From: Acidobacteria bacterium AB60
Lineage (GTDB): Bacteria > Acidobacteriota > Terriglobia > Terriglobales > Acidobacteriaceae
Length of the DNA: 64,000 bases
Reading direction: 5' to 3'
Assembly (NCBI GenBank): GCA_008682415.1
Contig: VANK01000001.1
Location: forward strand, 682,001-746,000
A program made the translations under genes and the position numbers. Under the pieces are notes generated by a model that saw only the letters and a list, made by a program, of their open reading frames with translations, ran no database searches and was not told where the DNA came from. Positions 52,867-62,164 of the stretch are shown piece after piece (within the stretch, counting starts at the first letter, position 1; every line of letters starts with the position of its first letter).

Positions 52867-53724
52867 CTACCTCTCTCCCCAACTCAACTTGGTTCGGAGT
52901 GCCTCGAAGAATCCTCCCTCGCTCAGCCGGAGCAGGTTCACGGCATAGGGCGACTTCTGGCAGCGGATCTCATCTCCGACCTGCAACTCCACGGCACGCT
53001 GACCGTCGACTGTCAACAATGCCAGGTTCGGAATGCCCTCTACGCGAACGCTCAGGGTGGAGTCGCCACGCACCACAATAGGACGCAAGGTGAGCAGATG
53101 CGGACAAATTGGGGTTACGACCATCGCATCCACGTCGGGAGGAAGAATCGGCCCATTCGCGGCCAGTGAGTAGGCCGTGGAGCCAGTAGGCGTCGACACG
53201 ATGACGCCGTCCGCGCGAAATCGCGCGACGAGTTTGGCGTCAAGCTCCACGGCAAAGTCGCCCATGCGCGCGATCTCGCCCTTGGTCACGACAATGTCGT
53301 TGAGGGCATCATAGGTAGAGTGAATGCCTCCACCTCGGCACAGCTCGGCCCGTAACATTGCGCGGGGCTCGAGTGTGTGGCAGTCGCTACACCAGCTGTC
53401 CAGCGTGCGATAGAGGTCATTGAGACGCACCTCTGTCAGAAAACCCAGCGTCCCGAGATTGACGCTAAGAATCGGCGTGCCCGTCGCCGCAAAGATTCGA
53501 CCTACTGCAAGCAGCGTCCCATCGCCACCCAAAACGATGACAAGCTCAGGGCGAAATCCCGGCAGTTGCTCCCGCGGAACAACGGTACCGTCTTCGATGT
53601 AGCTCGCTCCCTCGCGATCCAGCACCGGCTCATAACCGCGCTCGCGGAGCCAACGGATTAACTCCGGCAGCAACCGCACCAACTCGTCTTTCTGCGGCTT
53701 GCATACAATCGCGACGTGCTTCAT
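52867..53724 (-). CDS. nadK: NAD kinase
   Basis: A 285-residue cytosolic enzyme that phosphorylates NAD+ to NADP+. The GGDGT motif is at 66-70 in LVIVLGGDGTLL. NDIVVTKGEI supplies the conserved Asn-Asp and is followed by DGVIVSTPTGSTAYSLAANGPI, cited by its PTGSTAY core. Length is normal. It converges with the lipoprotein gene, 26 bases away. Upstream on the same strand lies tlyA, whose stop is 59 bases before the nadK start. Confidence 0.95.
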   Translation of the reverse strand: MKHVAIVCKPQKDELVRLLPELIRWLRERGYEPVLDREGASYIEDGTVVPREQLPGFRPELVIVLGGDGTLLAVGRIFAATGTPILSVNLGTLGFLTEVRLNDLYRTLDSWCSDCHTLEPRAMLRAELCRGGGIHSTYDALNDIVVTKGEIARMGDFAVELDAKLVARFRADGVIVSTPTGSTAYSLAANGPILPPDVDAMVVTPICPHLLTLRPIVVRGDSTLSVRVEGIPNLALLTVDGQRAVELQVGDEIRCQKSPYAVNLLRLSEGGFFEALRTKLSWGER

Positions 53725-53783
53725 GCGGTCTCAGTGTAACGGAACGACATGGTTAACGCTGTTAGCGGGCCTTTGCAATTCCA

Positions 53784-54563
53784 TCACCCCCGCTGCGAGC
53801 TCTTCGCGTGCAGCAGGAACTCCTGGTTCCCCTCCGCCCCTGTTATTGGCGAAGCAATCGCCTCCTCCACCACCCACCCCAATCCACGCAGGCCCCCCGT
53901 CACGCGCTCAATCGCCAGGCGGTGCGCAGCTGGATCTCGCACAATGCCACCTTTGCCGACAAACTCCCGGCCCGCTTCAAATTGAGGCTTGACCAGAACC
54001 ACCGCCTCTTCGAGCGCCGGAGCAGCCTCCAACACCGGCTCCAGCAACAGCGTCGCCGAAATAAACGACACATCCATCACCAGCAGCGTCAGCGGCGCCA
54101 CACCCGCAGCGCTCTCCAGCGATCCAGCTTCCAGCATCCGCGCATTGGTGCGCTCCATCAGTCGCACGCGCGCGTCGTTGCGCAGCTTCATCGCGATCTG
54201 ACCGAAGCCCGTATCGACTGCTGTCACGTGCGCCGCTCCGCGCTGCAGAAGGCAATCGGTAAACCCGCCCGTCGATGCGCCCACATCCAGGCACGCCCGT
54301 CCGCTCACATCGATGCCCCAATGATCCAGCGCCCCGGCCAGCTTCAGGCCGCCGCGGCTCACGTAGGGAAGGTCTTCCCCCAGCAACCGCACGACGGCGT
54401 CCGCCCGCACGGCCGCTCCAGGCTTATCCACCTTCTGTTCATCTGCCAGCACGCGCCCTGCGAGAATCAACGCACGCGCGCGTTCGCGGCTGGCCGCTAG
54501 CCCCCGCTCAACCAGTAGAGCATCGAGCCGCGACTTGCCACGGGATTTCGCTTGCGGGTCCAT
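53784..54563 (-). CDS. tlyA: TlyA family rRNA 2'-O-methyltransferase
   Basis: A 259-residue protein with an N-terminal S4 RNA-binding domain (about 11-70, SRLDALLVERGLAASRERAR) and a FtsJ-like SAM methyltransferase domain with YVSRGGLKLAGAL and CLDVGASTGGFTDCLLQRGA. The K-D-K-E set is represented by Lys in RGGLKL, Asp in VMDVSFIS and Lys in LVKPQFEAG. In actinobacteria TlyA methylates 16S and 23S rRNA; some members were called hemolysins. It lies upstream of nadK on the same strand, a common arrangement. Confidence 0.93.
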   Translation of the reverse strand: MDPQAKSRGKSRLDALLVERGLAASRERARALILAGRVLADEQKVDKPGAAVRADAVVRLLGEDLPYVSRGGLKLAGALDHWGIDVSGRACLDVGASTGGFTDCLLQRGAAHVTAVDTGFGQIAMKLRNDARVRLMERTNARMLEAGSLESAAGVAPLTLLVMDVSFISATLLLEPVLEAAPALEEAVVLVKPQFEAGREFVGKGGIVRDPAAHRLAIERVTGGLRGLGWVVEEAIASPITGAEGNQEFLLHAKSSQRG

Positions 54564-54629
54564 GGATGAAAAGCCGATTGGGCCAGGATAGTTCCGCCTG
54601 CGACACTCTGCCCAGTTTCCCGTCGGGCT

Positions 54630-56117
54630 CTAAGGCAACGTCGAGCATGCGCTGGGATTCGCCTGAATTGTCGAGTTGCTCAACAAACTCGGCGGCAGAT
54701 AACAAGGCTGTCCATATCCGGGCTTGCGGCTGGACACGATTGCATTCCCAGCTGTCCCGTTCTGGTTGCTGGCACGTACATCGACAATGTTGCCCTGGAC
54801 AAGCACCGTAGCATCGATGATGTCCTGGTCGGTGCGAATGATCGTGAGGTAGGGACTGTCCGGCGAAGCCACATACACCTTCCCATACAGAGAATTCTGC
54901 ACGCTCGCGACCGTCCGCGGGTGCCCATTCACCGGCAATGTCTTGATCGGCGTGTGGCTTACCAGGTTCACTTCCGTCACCGTTCCATCGGCTTGATTGG
55001 CGGTGTATGCACGGCTGCCGTCGAAAAGCGCGGTCACGCTGGCCGGACTTGCCCCAACCGGGATCGTATATGTCGTACCAAACGTGGGGCTGTCATTGCC
55101 GTAAATATCCAGGCTCACGTCGATCACGCTCACCGCGTTCCCATCGTAGTCGGCCACCACCAGTTGCGCGGTCGCCGCGTTGTACTCAGCGTAGACAGGC
55201 CCTGCGATGGCCGGTGCATTGGTCCCGGTCAATCCCGCGGACGTAGAAAGCGGAAGACTAGGATGGCAGGTCACCGTCTGACCGGATTGATTGGGGAAGG
55301 GGGTACAGGCATCCAGCGTATTGTTTTGGCTGTTGATCACGGTAATTGTGTCATCGCCGCGATTCAGCACGAAAACACGCTTCGAGTCAGGAGTTTCCAG
55401 AGCGTACACCGGGCATTTTCCCAGTGGGATCTTGTTGGATACAGTGAAGCTGGCCTGCTCAATTGCATCCGCTTCGCCACTGGCTGTGACGGTTCGCGGC
55501 GAGACGTTGCACAACACACCCGTTGTGTCGCTCAGATCCTGCGCGATCGCGTAATTGCGCTGACCTACCACGCCTGGTCCCACAATTGTCACCGGCGTCG
55601 TTGCCACCGGCACTGCCAGCTTGAACGTTCCGGGGAAACCGGTTAGCACGTCGATCACATTGCCGGTCAAATCGGCGGTCCAAATTCCGGCAGAGGGCGT
55701 GAACAGGTTCACAACATTGGCCGTCGCTGGAAGCGTCGTGTACTGGATATTTTTGGCCTGAAAACTGGAACTGACCTGGAAGTTGGTCAGAGTTCCGTCA
55801 CTGTTAACGGTGTATCCGTTGGACCCGGTCTCGTCCAGAGTAAAAGAGAGCGGTCCGGGGCCGATTGGCGCCTGCGCCATGATCGTGTCGCCCGCGTAAT
55901 CTACGACGCTCAGAACGCCTGGAGCTGTCGGAGAGGGGGAGGAGACCACCCCGACGAACGTCTGCGGTTGCGACGCGGGACCGCTGGGGTTGATCGGCGA
56001 AACCACGGGACGGTAACCTGCACCGCACCCGGCGATCAAAGCACCGGTCAAAAGCACAGTGCTGGCCTGAACCAACCGCACATGCGCCTGGCCTGTACGT
56101 AAAGAAGAAAGACTCAT
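54630..56117 (-). CDS. YncE-like beta-propeller lipoprotein
   Basis: A 495-residue lipoprotein. The lipobox LIAGC gives C31 as the lipid-modified cysteine. Repeated propeller blades carry the YVTN-type pattern: KRVFVLNRGDDTITVINSQNN, QLVVADYDGNAVSVIDVSL and AYTANQADGTVTEVNLVSH, here given as examples of the D-x-T-x-V-I motif. Such proteins are abundant in acidobacteria and may bind surface ligands. No enzyme site is seen. It is transcribed in the same direction as tlyA, with 66 bases between them. Confidence 0.83.
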   Translation of the reverse strand: MSLSSLRTGQAHVRLVQASTVLLTGALIAGCGAGYRPVVSPINPSGPASQPQTFVGVVSSPSPTAPGVLSVVDYAGDTIMAQAPIGPGPLSFTLDETGSNGYTVNSDGTLTNFQVSSSFQAKNIQYTTLPATANVVNLFTPSAGIWTADLTGNVIDVLTGFPGTFKLAVPVATTPVTIVGPGVVGQRNYAIAQDLSDTTGVLCNVSPRTVTASGEADAIEQASFTVSNKIPLGKCPVYALETPDSKRVFVLNRGDDTITVINSQNNTLDACTPFPNQSGQTVTCHPSLPLSTSAGLTGTNAPAIAGPVYAEYNAATAQLVVADYDGNAVSVIDVSLDIYGNDSPTFGTTYTIPVGASPASVTALFDGSRAYTANQADGTVTEVNLVSHTPIKTLPVNGHPRTVASVQNSLYGKVYVASPDSPYLTIIRTDQDIIDATVLVQGNIVDVRASNQNGTAGNAIVSSRKPGYGQPCYLPPSLLSNSTIQANPSACSTLP

Positions 56118-56331
56118 TCAGTTTCGACCCTGCTTACTCAAGTCATTGTAAATCAGGCAAACGGGACCACGGCTCAGCAGAGTGAGCCCGGAATCGAACA
56201 GGACACAAGTCGATGCTACGGTTTAGACGCACTGCTCACCGAGGTGTCTCACAAGGAGCTCACGCGAGAGTCTGGGGCGGATTTCCGCACGAGCTACGAA
56301 TGGTTGTCAGGTCAGTGACACACGTTTAGGC
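56118..56331. other. Intergenic region with a tRNA-like T-arm resemblance
   Basis: A 214-base gap between the propeller lipoprotein start and the GH31 stop. On the minus strand it holds GTTCGATTCC beside GCTCAC, which can pair with a GTGAGC about 50 bases upstream. The whole does not fold into a complete tRNA. Nothing else is recognised. Confidence 0.4.
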
Positions 56332-58716
56332 CTACTTTCCCACGACCTCAACGATCGATGCGTCGGGTGCTGTCCAGGGTGCCGCGCCGTCATGGGTAAA
56401 CTTCTTAGCGCCATCATCCCAACGCAGATGAGTCACCTGTCCTCCACCGGTCTCGTAAGCATAGGTGGTCCCATCGTCGTTGAAGAGCGTGAAACTTGCG
56501 TCGGATCCTGGGTACACGCGCACCTTGGCGATCGACTGAGGTTGGTGTGTGCTCTCCACCATGGCCCCGAACGGCACAATCGAACCCGCGCGCACGAATA
56601 GAGGAATCGTTTCGATGGGCGCCGAAACTGTGACCGTCTGCCCGCCTTTCACGCGCTCGTTGGTCCAGTAGTTATACCAATCCGTGCCTGCCGGCAAATA
56701 GACCGTTCGGCTCGTTGCTCCCTGCTCGGTCACCGGGGCCACCAGAAATGCCGGCCCGAACATGTACTCATCACGAAGATCCGCCACTTTCGGATCGTCT
56801 GGGAAATCCAGAGGCAACGCGCGCAGGAACGGGGCGCCCATTTCCCATGTGTGATAGCCGAGCGAATAGATGTAGGGCATCAACTCGTAGCGGAGCTTGA
56901 GGTACTTTTCGAGGATTGGTTCCGCCTGCTTTCCGTAACTCCAGGTCTCGTTGTACTTGCGGCTGCCGTGGGTGCGCATGACGGGGAGGAACGTCGCGTA
57001 CTGAAACCAGCGCGTGTAGAGTTCGGGAAAATCGTCGTAGCCCCCCACAACGTCCCGGGCATCGCTGGGATCAAGCAGCGGAGGATGGTCCGGGTGATGC
57101 TCGCGCGGCAATCCTTGCCAGCCGCCCGTGTCATTGGACCAGTAGGTGGCACCCGAGGCCGCGAAATCCAGCCCCGTCGGAATCTGCCGCTTATACGTGT
57201 CCCAGGTGGGAAAGATATCCGACGACCAGAAGATCGCTCCATTGGCCTGGGCGCCCGTGTAGACATCGCGGGAGAGAATCAGGGCCCTTTTGCCGGGCAG
57301 ATCCTTGCGATACCCGTCATACAGGGCGCGAGTGTGGAAATATGGGTACACATTGAAGTATTGTGTTCCAGGTCCCACGTAGAAAAATGCTCCGTTAGGC
57401 GCCAGATCCGGCTCCGTCTCATCGGCCCAAAGAGAATCAAACCCTAGAGAAAGAATGTTGTTCTTGATAACGTTCCAATACCACTTCGCAGCATCGGGAT
57501 TGGTCGTATCGATGTCCGACCCTGCCTTGTCGTACGGCAATCCGTCCACGGGCTTGCCGTCAGCAAGGTGCTCAAACCATCCATTCTTTTGAATCGTGTC
57601 GTAGAAGCGGTCTTCGGGAACAAAGCGGGGCCACACACTGATCATGGTCTCGAATCCCATGTCATGCAGTTCCTTGTTCATCGCTTTTGGATCAGGCCAG
57701 TATTTCGGATCCATGTCCATCTGGCCCATCTTCGTGTAGTAGAACCAGTCCACAACAAGAACGTCTGCGGGCAGGTGGCGCTCACGATAGCCTTTGGCGA
57801 CCGCCATCAGCTCTTCCTGGCTGTGGTAGCGCTGCTTGCACTGAATGTACCCATAGGCTGCTTTTGGCAGCATATGCGTGGGCCCGGTCAGCAGTCGATA
57901 ACCCGCATAGATTTCATCGGTATTCTTGCCCAGAATCACAAAATACGAAACGCGATTCCCCGCCTCCGAGGACCACTTGGTCTGTTCGTTGAATCCAGAG
58001 ATGAATGTCGTCTTGGAGGGATTGTCCCAGAGCAGACCGTATCCCTTGTTGGTCACCACCAGCGGCAGACACGTGCTCGGCGCCGCCGGGGCCAGATAGT
58101 CGTTCCAGCAGTGCACGGTATGACCGCGATGGTCGAGAAACCCTTCCTGGTTCTGCCCCAGTCCGTAGTAATGTTCATCGTCCGGCGATACGAAGGTCGC
58201 TCCGACGGTGAATGACGGCGGATCTGTGGGCCGGAAATCGTGCACCAGGGGCGCTGTTCCGTCTTTCTGGTTATAGTCAGCCTGATCCCACCCGCTCATC
58301 TCGAGAAACTGCTTCCCATCGGTCGTCTTGAAAACCAGGTCGGTCCAGGGTGCCGATCCGCTGAAGTACTTGGCAGTCTCCGGCAGATTTCCAGGTTTTG
58401 CGTTCGGATTCGGATGAGAGCGGTGAACCGTGACCACCATGCGGTCAGACTTGTAGATGTCCTCCCCGCCCGCTTGGCTTGATGACCAGCCTGCCCCGTC
58501 GGGCATGGCTGCGAAACCATAACCGGGTGCTCCCTTTGCCGCGGCGGCATCTTTGCTGATAGAAACCCGCAGAATGTTCGGCGCATAGGGCTCCAGTACG
58601 ATCGTCTCCCCCGGGCTGTCGGTGAGTTCCAGTCGCTGGCCGTTCTGCGCCTCCGCCACCGAGGCAAAGAGAGCCAAACCGGCCAGGAATCCGAGGGGTG
58701 CTGTATACCTTTTCAT
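56332..58716 (-). CDS. Secreted GH31 alpha-glycosidase (alpha-xylosidase-like)
   Basis: A 794-residue glycoside hydrolase family 31 enzyme. The signal peptide is MKRYTAPLGFLAGLALFASV (cut near AEAQ). A beta-sandwich N-domain is followed by the (beta/alpha)8 barrel, with DVLVVDWFYYTKMGQMD near 318-334 and the nucleophile D432 in SLWADETEP. The acid/base Asp lies later, around the W(S)NDTGGW segment. The C-terminal beta domains include YLPAGTDWYNYWTNE. The family includes alpha-xylosidases and alpha-glucosidases; the WFYYTKMG motif suggests the xylosidase side, with modest confidence. It fits a polysaccharide-degrading lifestyle with the fucosidase. Confidence 0.9.
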   Translation of the reverse strand: MKRYTAPLGFLAGLALFASVAEAQNGQRLELTDSPGETIVLEPYAPNILRVSISKDAAAAKGAPGYGFAAMPDGAGWSSSQAGGEDIYKSDRMVVTVHRSHPNPNAKPGNLPETAKYFSGSAPWTDLVFKTTDGKQFLEMSGWDQADYNQKDGTAPLVHDFRPTDPPSFTVGATFVSPDDEHYYGLGQNQEGFLDHRGHTVHCWNDYLAPAAPSTCLPLVVTNKGYGLLWDNPSKTTFISGFNEQTKWSSEAGNRVSYFVILGKNTDEIYAGYRLLTGPTHMLPKAAYGYIQCKQRYHSQEELMAVAKGYRERHLPADVLVVDWFYYTKMGQMDMDPKYWPDPKAMNKELHDMGFETMISVWPRFVPEDRFYDTIQKNGWFEHLADGKPVDGLPYDKAGSDIDTTNPDAAKWYWNVIKNNILSLGFDSLWADETEPDLAPNGAFFYVGPGTQYFNVYPYFHTRALYDGYRKDLPGKRALILSRDVYTGAQANGAIFWSSDIFPTWDTYKRQIPTGLDFAASGATYWSNDTGGWQGLPREHHPDHPPLLDPSDARDVVGGYDDFPELYTRWFQYATFLPVMRTHGSRKYNETWSYGKQAEPILEKYLKLRYELMPYIYSLGYHTWEMGAPFLRALPLDFPDDPKVADLRDEYMFGPAFLVAPVTEQGATSRTVYLPAGTDWYNYWTNERVKGGQTVTVSAPIETIPLFVRAGSIVPFGAMVESTHQPQSIAKVRVYPGSDASFTLFNDDGTTYAYETGGGQVTHLRWDDGAKKFTHDGAAPWTAPDASIVEVVGK

Positions 58717-58879
58717 TTCTCACTCCATAGCAAGATGAAGAGCGTTGAGAGTTGCTGGACAGTTGAGTGTAGCCGACCGAACCCCGGCCTGTTGAGATAA
58801 ACCGTTTAAGCTCCCTCCTCCGGACCCTCCTGGCGGGCATCTCCCAGGTCCTCCCAGATGGATATGCCACCATATTGCG

Positions 58880-59761
58880 GTGGACTCCGATCGCGCTCCT
58901 GAGTGGCAGTCAAAATTGATCGTTCTCATCGTCTGCCCCTGGGTGACGATCGATCTCTTCCTCGTCACACGCGACTGGCTGAACGGCGATTCGCCGAATG
59001 TGGCCTGGTGGACGATGGGACTGAGCGCCTTACTGGGCCTGCTGGCCTGGGTAGTCCGCTCGGGCACGCCCGGCGCGGCCATGATGGGAGCCCTGATCAC
59101 CGCCACACTGATGTATGCAACCGTACCCACGCCCTTCGACGCAGCTCATACGGCTCTGCTCCCCGTAGTCATGCTCATGCTGCTGACGTCGATCGCCACC
59201 CGGTTCGGACGCCACCGAAAAGAGAGCCTTGGCATCGCCGAAGAGCGCCGTGGACGCGTCGCCTCCCAGGTCTGCGCCAATCTCGGCGTGTCAGCTCTCT
59301 TCGCCCAAACCCCGATCCAGATCCTGCTCATCGATCAGGGTTTTTTGTCGGCATCAAGCACCGAGCCCCTGCGCATCTTTGTTCCGGCTCTGGCAGCTCT
59401 CGCCGAAGCCGCCGCCGATACCGTCTCCTCTGAGATTGGCCAGGTGCTCGGAGGCACCCCACGGCTGGTCACCACCTGGCAAGCAGTTGAGGCCGGAGAA
59501 GACGGCGGCGTTACGATAACCGGCTCGCTCGCGGGCATCGTTGCCGCCGGCTTTGTGACCGTTCCTGGGTGCTGGTTGCTCGAGGCAAGCGCTTCGGTGC
59601 TCGCCATCGCCTGGGCTGCCGCGGTATTCGGGCTCATGTTCGACAGCTTGCTAGGCGCCACCCTGGAGCGCCAGGGCCTGCTCAACAATGATGCGGTTAA
59701 CTTTCTTTCAACCGCGAGCGCGGCCCTCTCCAGCCTCGTGCTGCTGGCCTTTATCCCCTAA
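58880..59761 (+). CDS. DUF92 family integral membrane protein
   Basis: A 293-residue multi-pass membrane protein of the DUF92 (TIGR00297) family. Related plant proteins include phytyl-phosphate kinase (VTE6), so a polyprenyl-phosphate kinase role is possible, but this is inference. Six to seven hydrophobic helices are visible. The conserved cytoplasmic loop is DTVSSEIGQVLGGTPRLVTTW, whose key residues are D-T-SSE-G. The start is GTG 58880 with a weak ribosome site. Its stop abuts the stop of the convergent YdcF-type gene. Confidence 0.83.
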   Translation: MDSDRAPEWQSKLIVLIVCPWVTIDLFLVTRDWLNGDSPNVAWWTMGLSALLGLLAWVVRSGTPGAAMMGALITATLMYATVPTPFDAAHTALLPVVMLMLLTSIATRFGRHRKESLGIAEERRGRVASQVCANLGVSALFAQTPIQILLIDQGFLSASSTEPLRIFVPALAALAEAAADTVSSEIGQVLGGTPRLVTTWQAVEAGEDGGVTITGSLAGIVAAGFVTVPGCWLLEASASVLAIAWAAAVFGLMFDSLLGATLERQGLLNNDAVNFLSTASAALSSLVLLAFIP

Positions 59762-60394
59762 CTAATCCAGGTGCAGCCGCCAGAGCGTATACGTCAGTAT
59801 CTCGTGCGAGATGGTATCCGTATCCCGTGCCTTCTCTTCGGTGGTTAGCCGCGGTCGGGGGGACGTCAGTACGTTCAGCCCATCGGCTGCGCAGATCTCG
59901 TGGATACGAAAAAGGTGAATCGAGTCGCTCACAACGACAAGGCGCTGCAGATGGTTCCGGCGCGCAATCACGGCAAGTCGCCGCGCCGACTCTGAGGTGC
60001 TGGTACTCTGCGTTTCGGCAATCAAATAGTCATCGGAAAGGCCTGTGCCGATCAGGTACTGTCGTCCGACCTCGCCCTCGGAGTACCCATCGCCGCCGGG
60101 CCCCCCGAGTGTGATGATCAGAGGGGCGATGCCGCGACTGTACAGATTTCTCGCGTGGTCCAGCCGCGCGCGATACACCGGTGAAGGTCGTCCGTCGTAC
60201 TCAGCCGCCCCGAAGACGACGATGGCATTCGCCGGTGCCGCCTGATCGGACGTGGCGTAATGCAGAATCTGCCCGTAAACCCACCAGCACCATCCACCGG
60301 CCGCCGCCACGAGGACCCCGAAGAACCACAGAAAGGCCCAAATACGCCTTAGCCGCGGCGTCGTCTGTCTTGTGCCCTCAGAGGCCGTACCCAT
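59762..60394 (-). CDS. DUF218/YdcF family membrane protein
   Basis: A 210-residue protein with one N-terminal membrane helix (residues 16-41, IWAFLWFFGVLVAAAGGWCW) and a periplasmic DUF218 domain. Motifs are AIVVFGAAEYDGRPSP, LIITLGGPGGDGYSEGEVG and VVVSDSIHLFRIHEI. E. coli SanA/YdcF proteins of this family have poorly defined envelope roles. It is nine bases downstream of the YrdC gene, so the two are probably cotranscribed. Confidence 0.85.
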   Translation of the reverse strand: MGTASEGTRQTTPRLRRIWAFLWFFGVLVAAAGGWCWWVYGQILHYATSDQAAPANAIVVFGAAEYDGRPSPVYRARLDHARNLYSRGIAPLIITLGGPGGDGYSEGEVGRQYLIGTGLSDDYLIAETQSTSTSESARRLAVIARRNHLQRLVVVSDSIHLFRIHEICAADGLNVLTSPRPRLTTEEKARDTDTISHEILTYTLWRLHLD

Positions 60395-60403
60395 CGTTGG
60401 CGC

Positions 60404-61048
60404 CTAGCGTTCGAGAACCATCACGATCTCATGCGTCGGGATGGCTCCCTCACGCAGAATCATCCACCGCCCAGGTCCGAGCGAAAGATCCACAATCGTT
60501 GTCGGCAGCGCGCGGCCCGTCGGCCCGCCATCCACGATCAGCGGAATCCGATCACCGATCTGGTCCCGGACACAGGCAGCATTGGTGCACTCCGACGCTC
60601 CCTGCAGGTTTGCCGCCGTCGCCGTAATGGGCAGGCCAAAGCGCTCCACCACCGCCCGGGGAATCGCCGCATCCGGGACACGAAGCGCCACGTTCCCCGT
60701 GTACGCAGTCGACCGCAAGGGGAGCTTGGTCCCCGCCCGAACGATGATCGTCAGGGGACCAGGCCAGAACTTGTCCGCCAGTTTGTCCAGCATGGGATCA
60801 CTGTCGCGCGCCAGTTCGTAGGCTTGCGCCAGCCCCGAAATCAAAAGAGAAAGAGGCTTGTGCTTCTGCCGCGTCTTCAGTTGATAGATCTGCTCCACGG
60901 CCCGCAGGTTCACAGGATCCACGGCCAAACCATAAAACGTGTCGGTGGGCATGGCCACCATGTCTCCCTTGCGCAGGCACGAGACAATATAGTCCACTCG
61001 CTCTCGTTGGGGCTCATCGGGATGGACGCGCAGGATTTCCGCGGACAA
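60404..61048 (-). CDS. Threonylcarbamoyl-AMP synthase (Sua5/YrdC family)
   Basis: A 214-residue enzyme for the first step of the tRNA modification t6A: threonine, bicarbonate and ATP give threonylcarbamoyl-AMP. The YrdC domain opens with the dsRNA/nucleotide-binding GDMVAMPTDTFYGLAVD (PTDT core) and contains KHKPLSLLISG, PLTIIVRAG and the VALRVPD signature. There is no C-terminal Sua5 domain. Start is TTG 61048, with TGAGGT upstream. The 264-base region upstream of it (to 61313) is otherwise empty. Confidence 0.92.
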   Translation of the reverse strand: MSAEILRVHPDEPQRERVDYIVSCLRKGDMVAMPTDTFYGLAVDPVNLRAVEQIYQLKTRQKHKPLSLLISGLAQAYELARDSDPMLDKLADKFWPGPLTIIVRAGTKLPLRSTAYTGNVALRVPDAAIPRAVVERFGLPITATAANLQGASECTNAACVRDQIGDRIPLIVDGGPTGRALPTTIVDLSLGPGRWMILREGAIPTHEIVMVLER

Positions 61049-61312
61049 GAAGGTCTACCTCAATTCAAACGCTGAAACATCTTCGGCAAGCAGTCTCGAT
61101 CGCACAATCCGGTGATTCTTATCAGTACCCGGAGCAACCGAGGTGAGCGCCCAAACAACTCAATCAGGCTACGTTATCTCCGCAGACGCCCTCAGTGCCG
61201 TAAAGACGGAAACTAACACACGAAGAGTCCACGTGCAAGTCTGGCGGCAGCTCCCTCCCCTCGTCTAGCAGGAGTTAGCCGAGGATTCCGCTGACAGACT
61301 AGAATCGCCTGA

Positions 61313-62164
61313 GTGCGCGATCTCGCTTCCATGTCCCCGCGCCTCATTCAGAGCAAGCAGAACGCGAGGATCAAAGAACTCCGTAAGGCCTTCCTGAAAC
61401 CTGGTGGTGAAGCCAAGGGCCTGGCGGCTATTGAAGGCTTCCATCTCCTGGAGGAAGCCATGCGCGCACGTCTGCGCGTCACGAGTGTGTTTCTCGCCGA
61501 AGATGCGCAGCCTCTGCTTGAGGCAGTAACCTTCTCCTCCGCCACGGAGATCTTCCTGGTCCCTCGGGCCATTCTCTCGTCTGCCCTCCCCACCGAAACC
61601 CCCCAGCCGGTGGCCGCAACGGTCGAAATTCCCGACTGGACGTTTGCCCATGTTCTCGGCGCCAGACATTCCGCACCCTTGATCCCCGTTCTGACTGGTC
61701 TGCAAGATCCCGGCAATTTGGGCACCATTCTCCGATCCGCCGAAGCCTTCGGCGCCACAGGGATCCTCGCCCTGCCGGGAACCGTTAGCCCCTGGAACTC
61801 CAAGGCAGTTCGCGCCTCGGCCGGCAGCATCTTCCGCATGCCCGTGGTCGCAATGGACGCTGACGCCGGAATCTCGGCGCTACGGGAGGAGGGAGTCCGC
61901 ATCTTGACCACGACTCCCGGTGCCGCTGAACCGGCTGATCTCGTGGACCTCGCCGGCCCGATTGCCATTCTCATCGGAAACGAGGGGAAAGGGGTACCTG
62001 CGAACCTGGCCGCGCATGCCGACCAGGCCGTGACGATTCCCTGCCCCGGTCCTGTCGAAAGCCTGAACGCCGCGGTAGCTGCAAGCGTCCTGCTCTACGA
62101 ATCCTCCCGTCAACGACAATCTGCGACAGGGGGGCCGCAGGGGAAACGAGGCAGCCTCCGATGA
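61313..62164 (+). CDS. TrmH/SpoU family RNA 2'-O-methyltransferase
   Basis: A 283-residue SPOUT methyltransferase. The N-terminal substrate-binding region begins RLIQSKQNARIKELRKA. The knotted SAM domain has LTGLQDPGNLGTILRSAEAFGA (N-G-R core), FRMPV, and the terminal motif ILIGNEGKGVP with ESLNAAVAASVLLYE. These proteins methylate 2'-OH groups in tRNA or 23S rRNA. The start is uncertain, GTG 61313 or ATG 61331. It overlaps rarA by four bases, so the two are coupled. Confidence 0.92.
   Translation: MRDLASMSPRLIQSKQNARIKELRKAFLKPGGEAKGLAAIEGFHLLEEAMRARLRVTSVFLAEDAQPLLEAVTFSSATEIFLVPRAILSSALPTETPQPVAATVEIPDWTFAHVLGARHSAPLIPVLTGLQDPGNLGTILRSAEAFGATGILALPGTVSPWNSKAVRASAGSIFRMPVVAMDADAGISALREEGVRILTTTPGAAEPADLVDLAGPIAILIGNEGKGVPANLAAHADQAVTIPCPGPVESLNAAVAASVLLYESSRQRQSATGGPQGKRGSLR

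Noticed and set aside
56158..56240. tRNA-like sequence on the minus strand (GTTCGATTCC with GTGAGC/GCTCAC)
   Set aside because: Only about 60 bases lie between the would-be acceptor arms, the T-stem has a mismatch, and no proper D-arm or anticodon arm can be drawn. It may be chance or a remnant; I do not call a tRNA.
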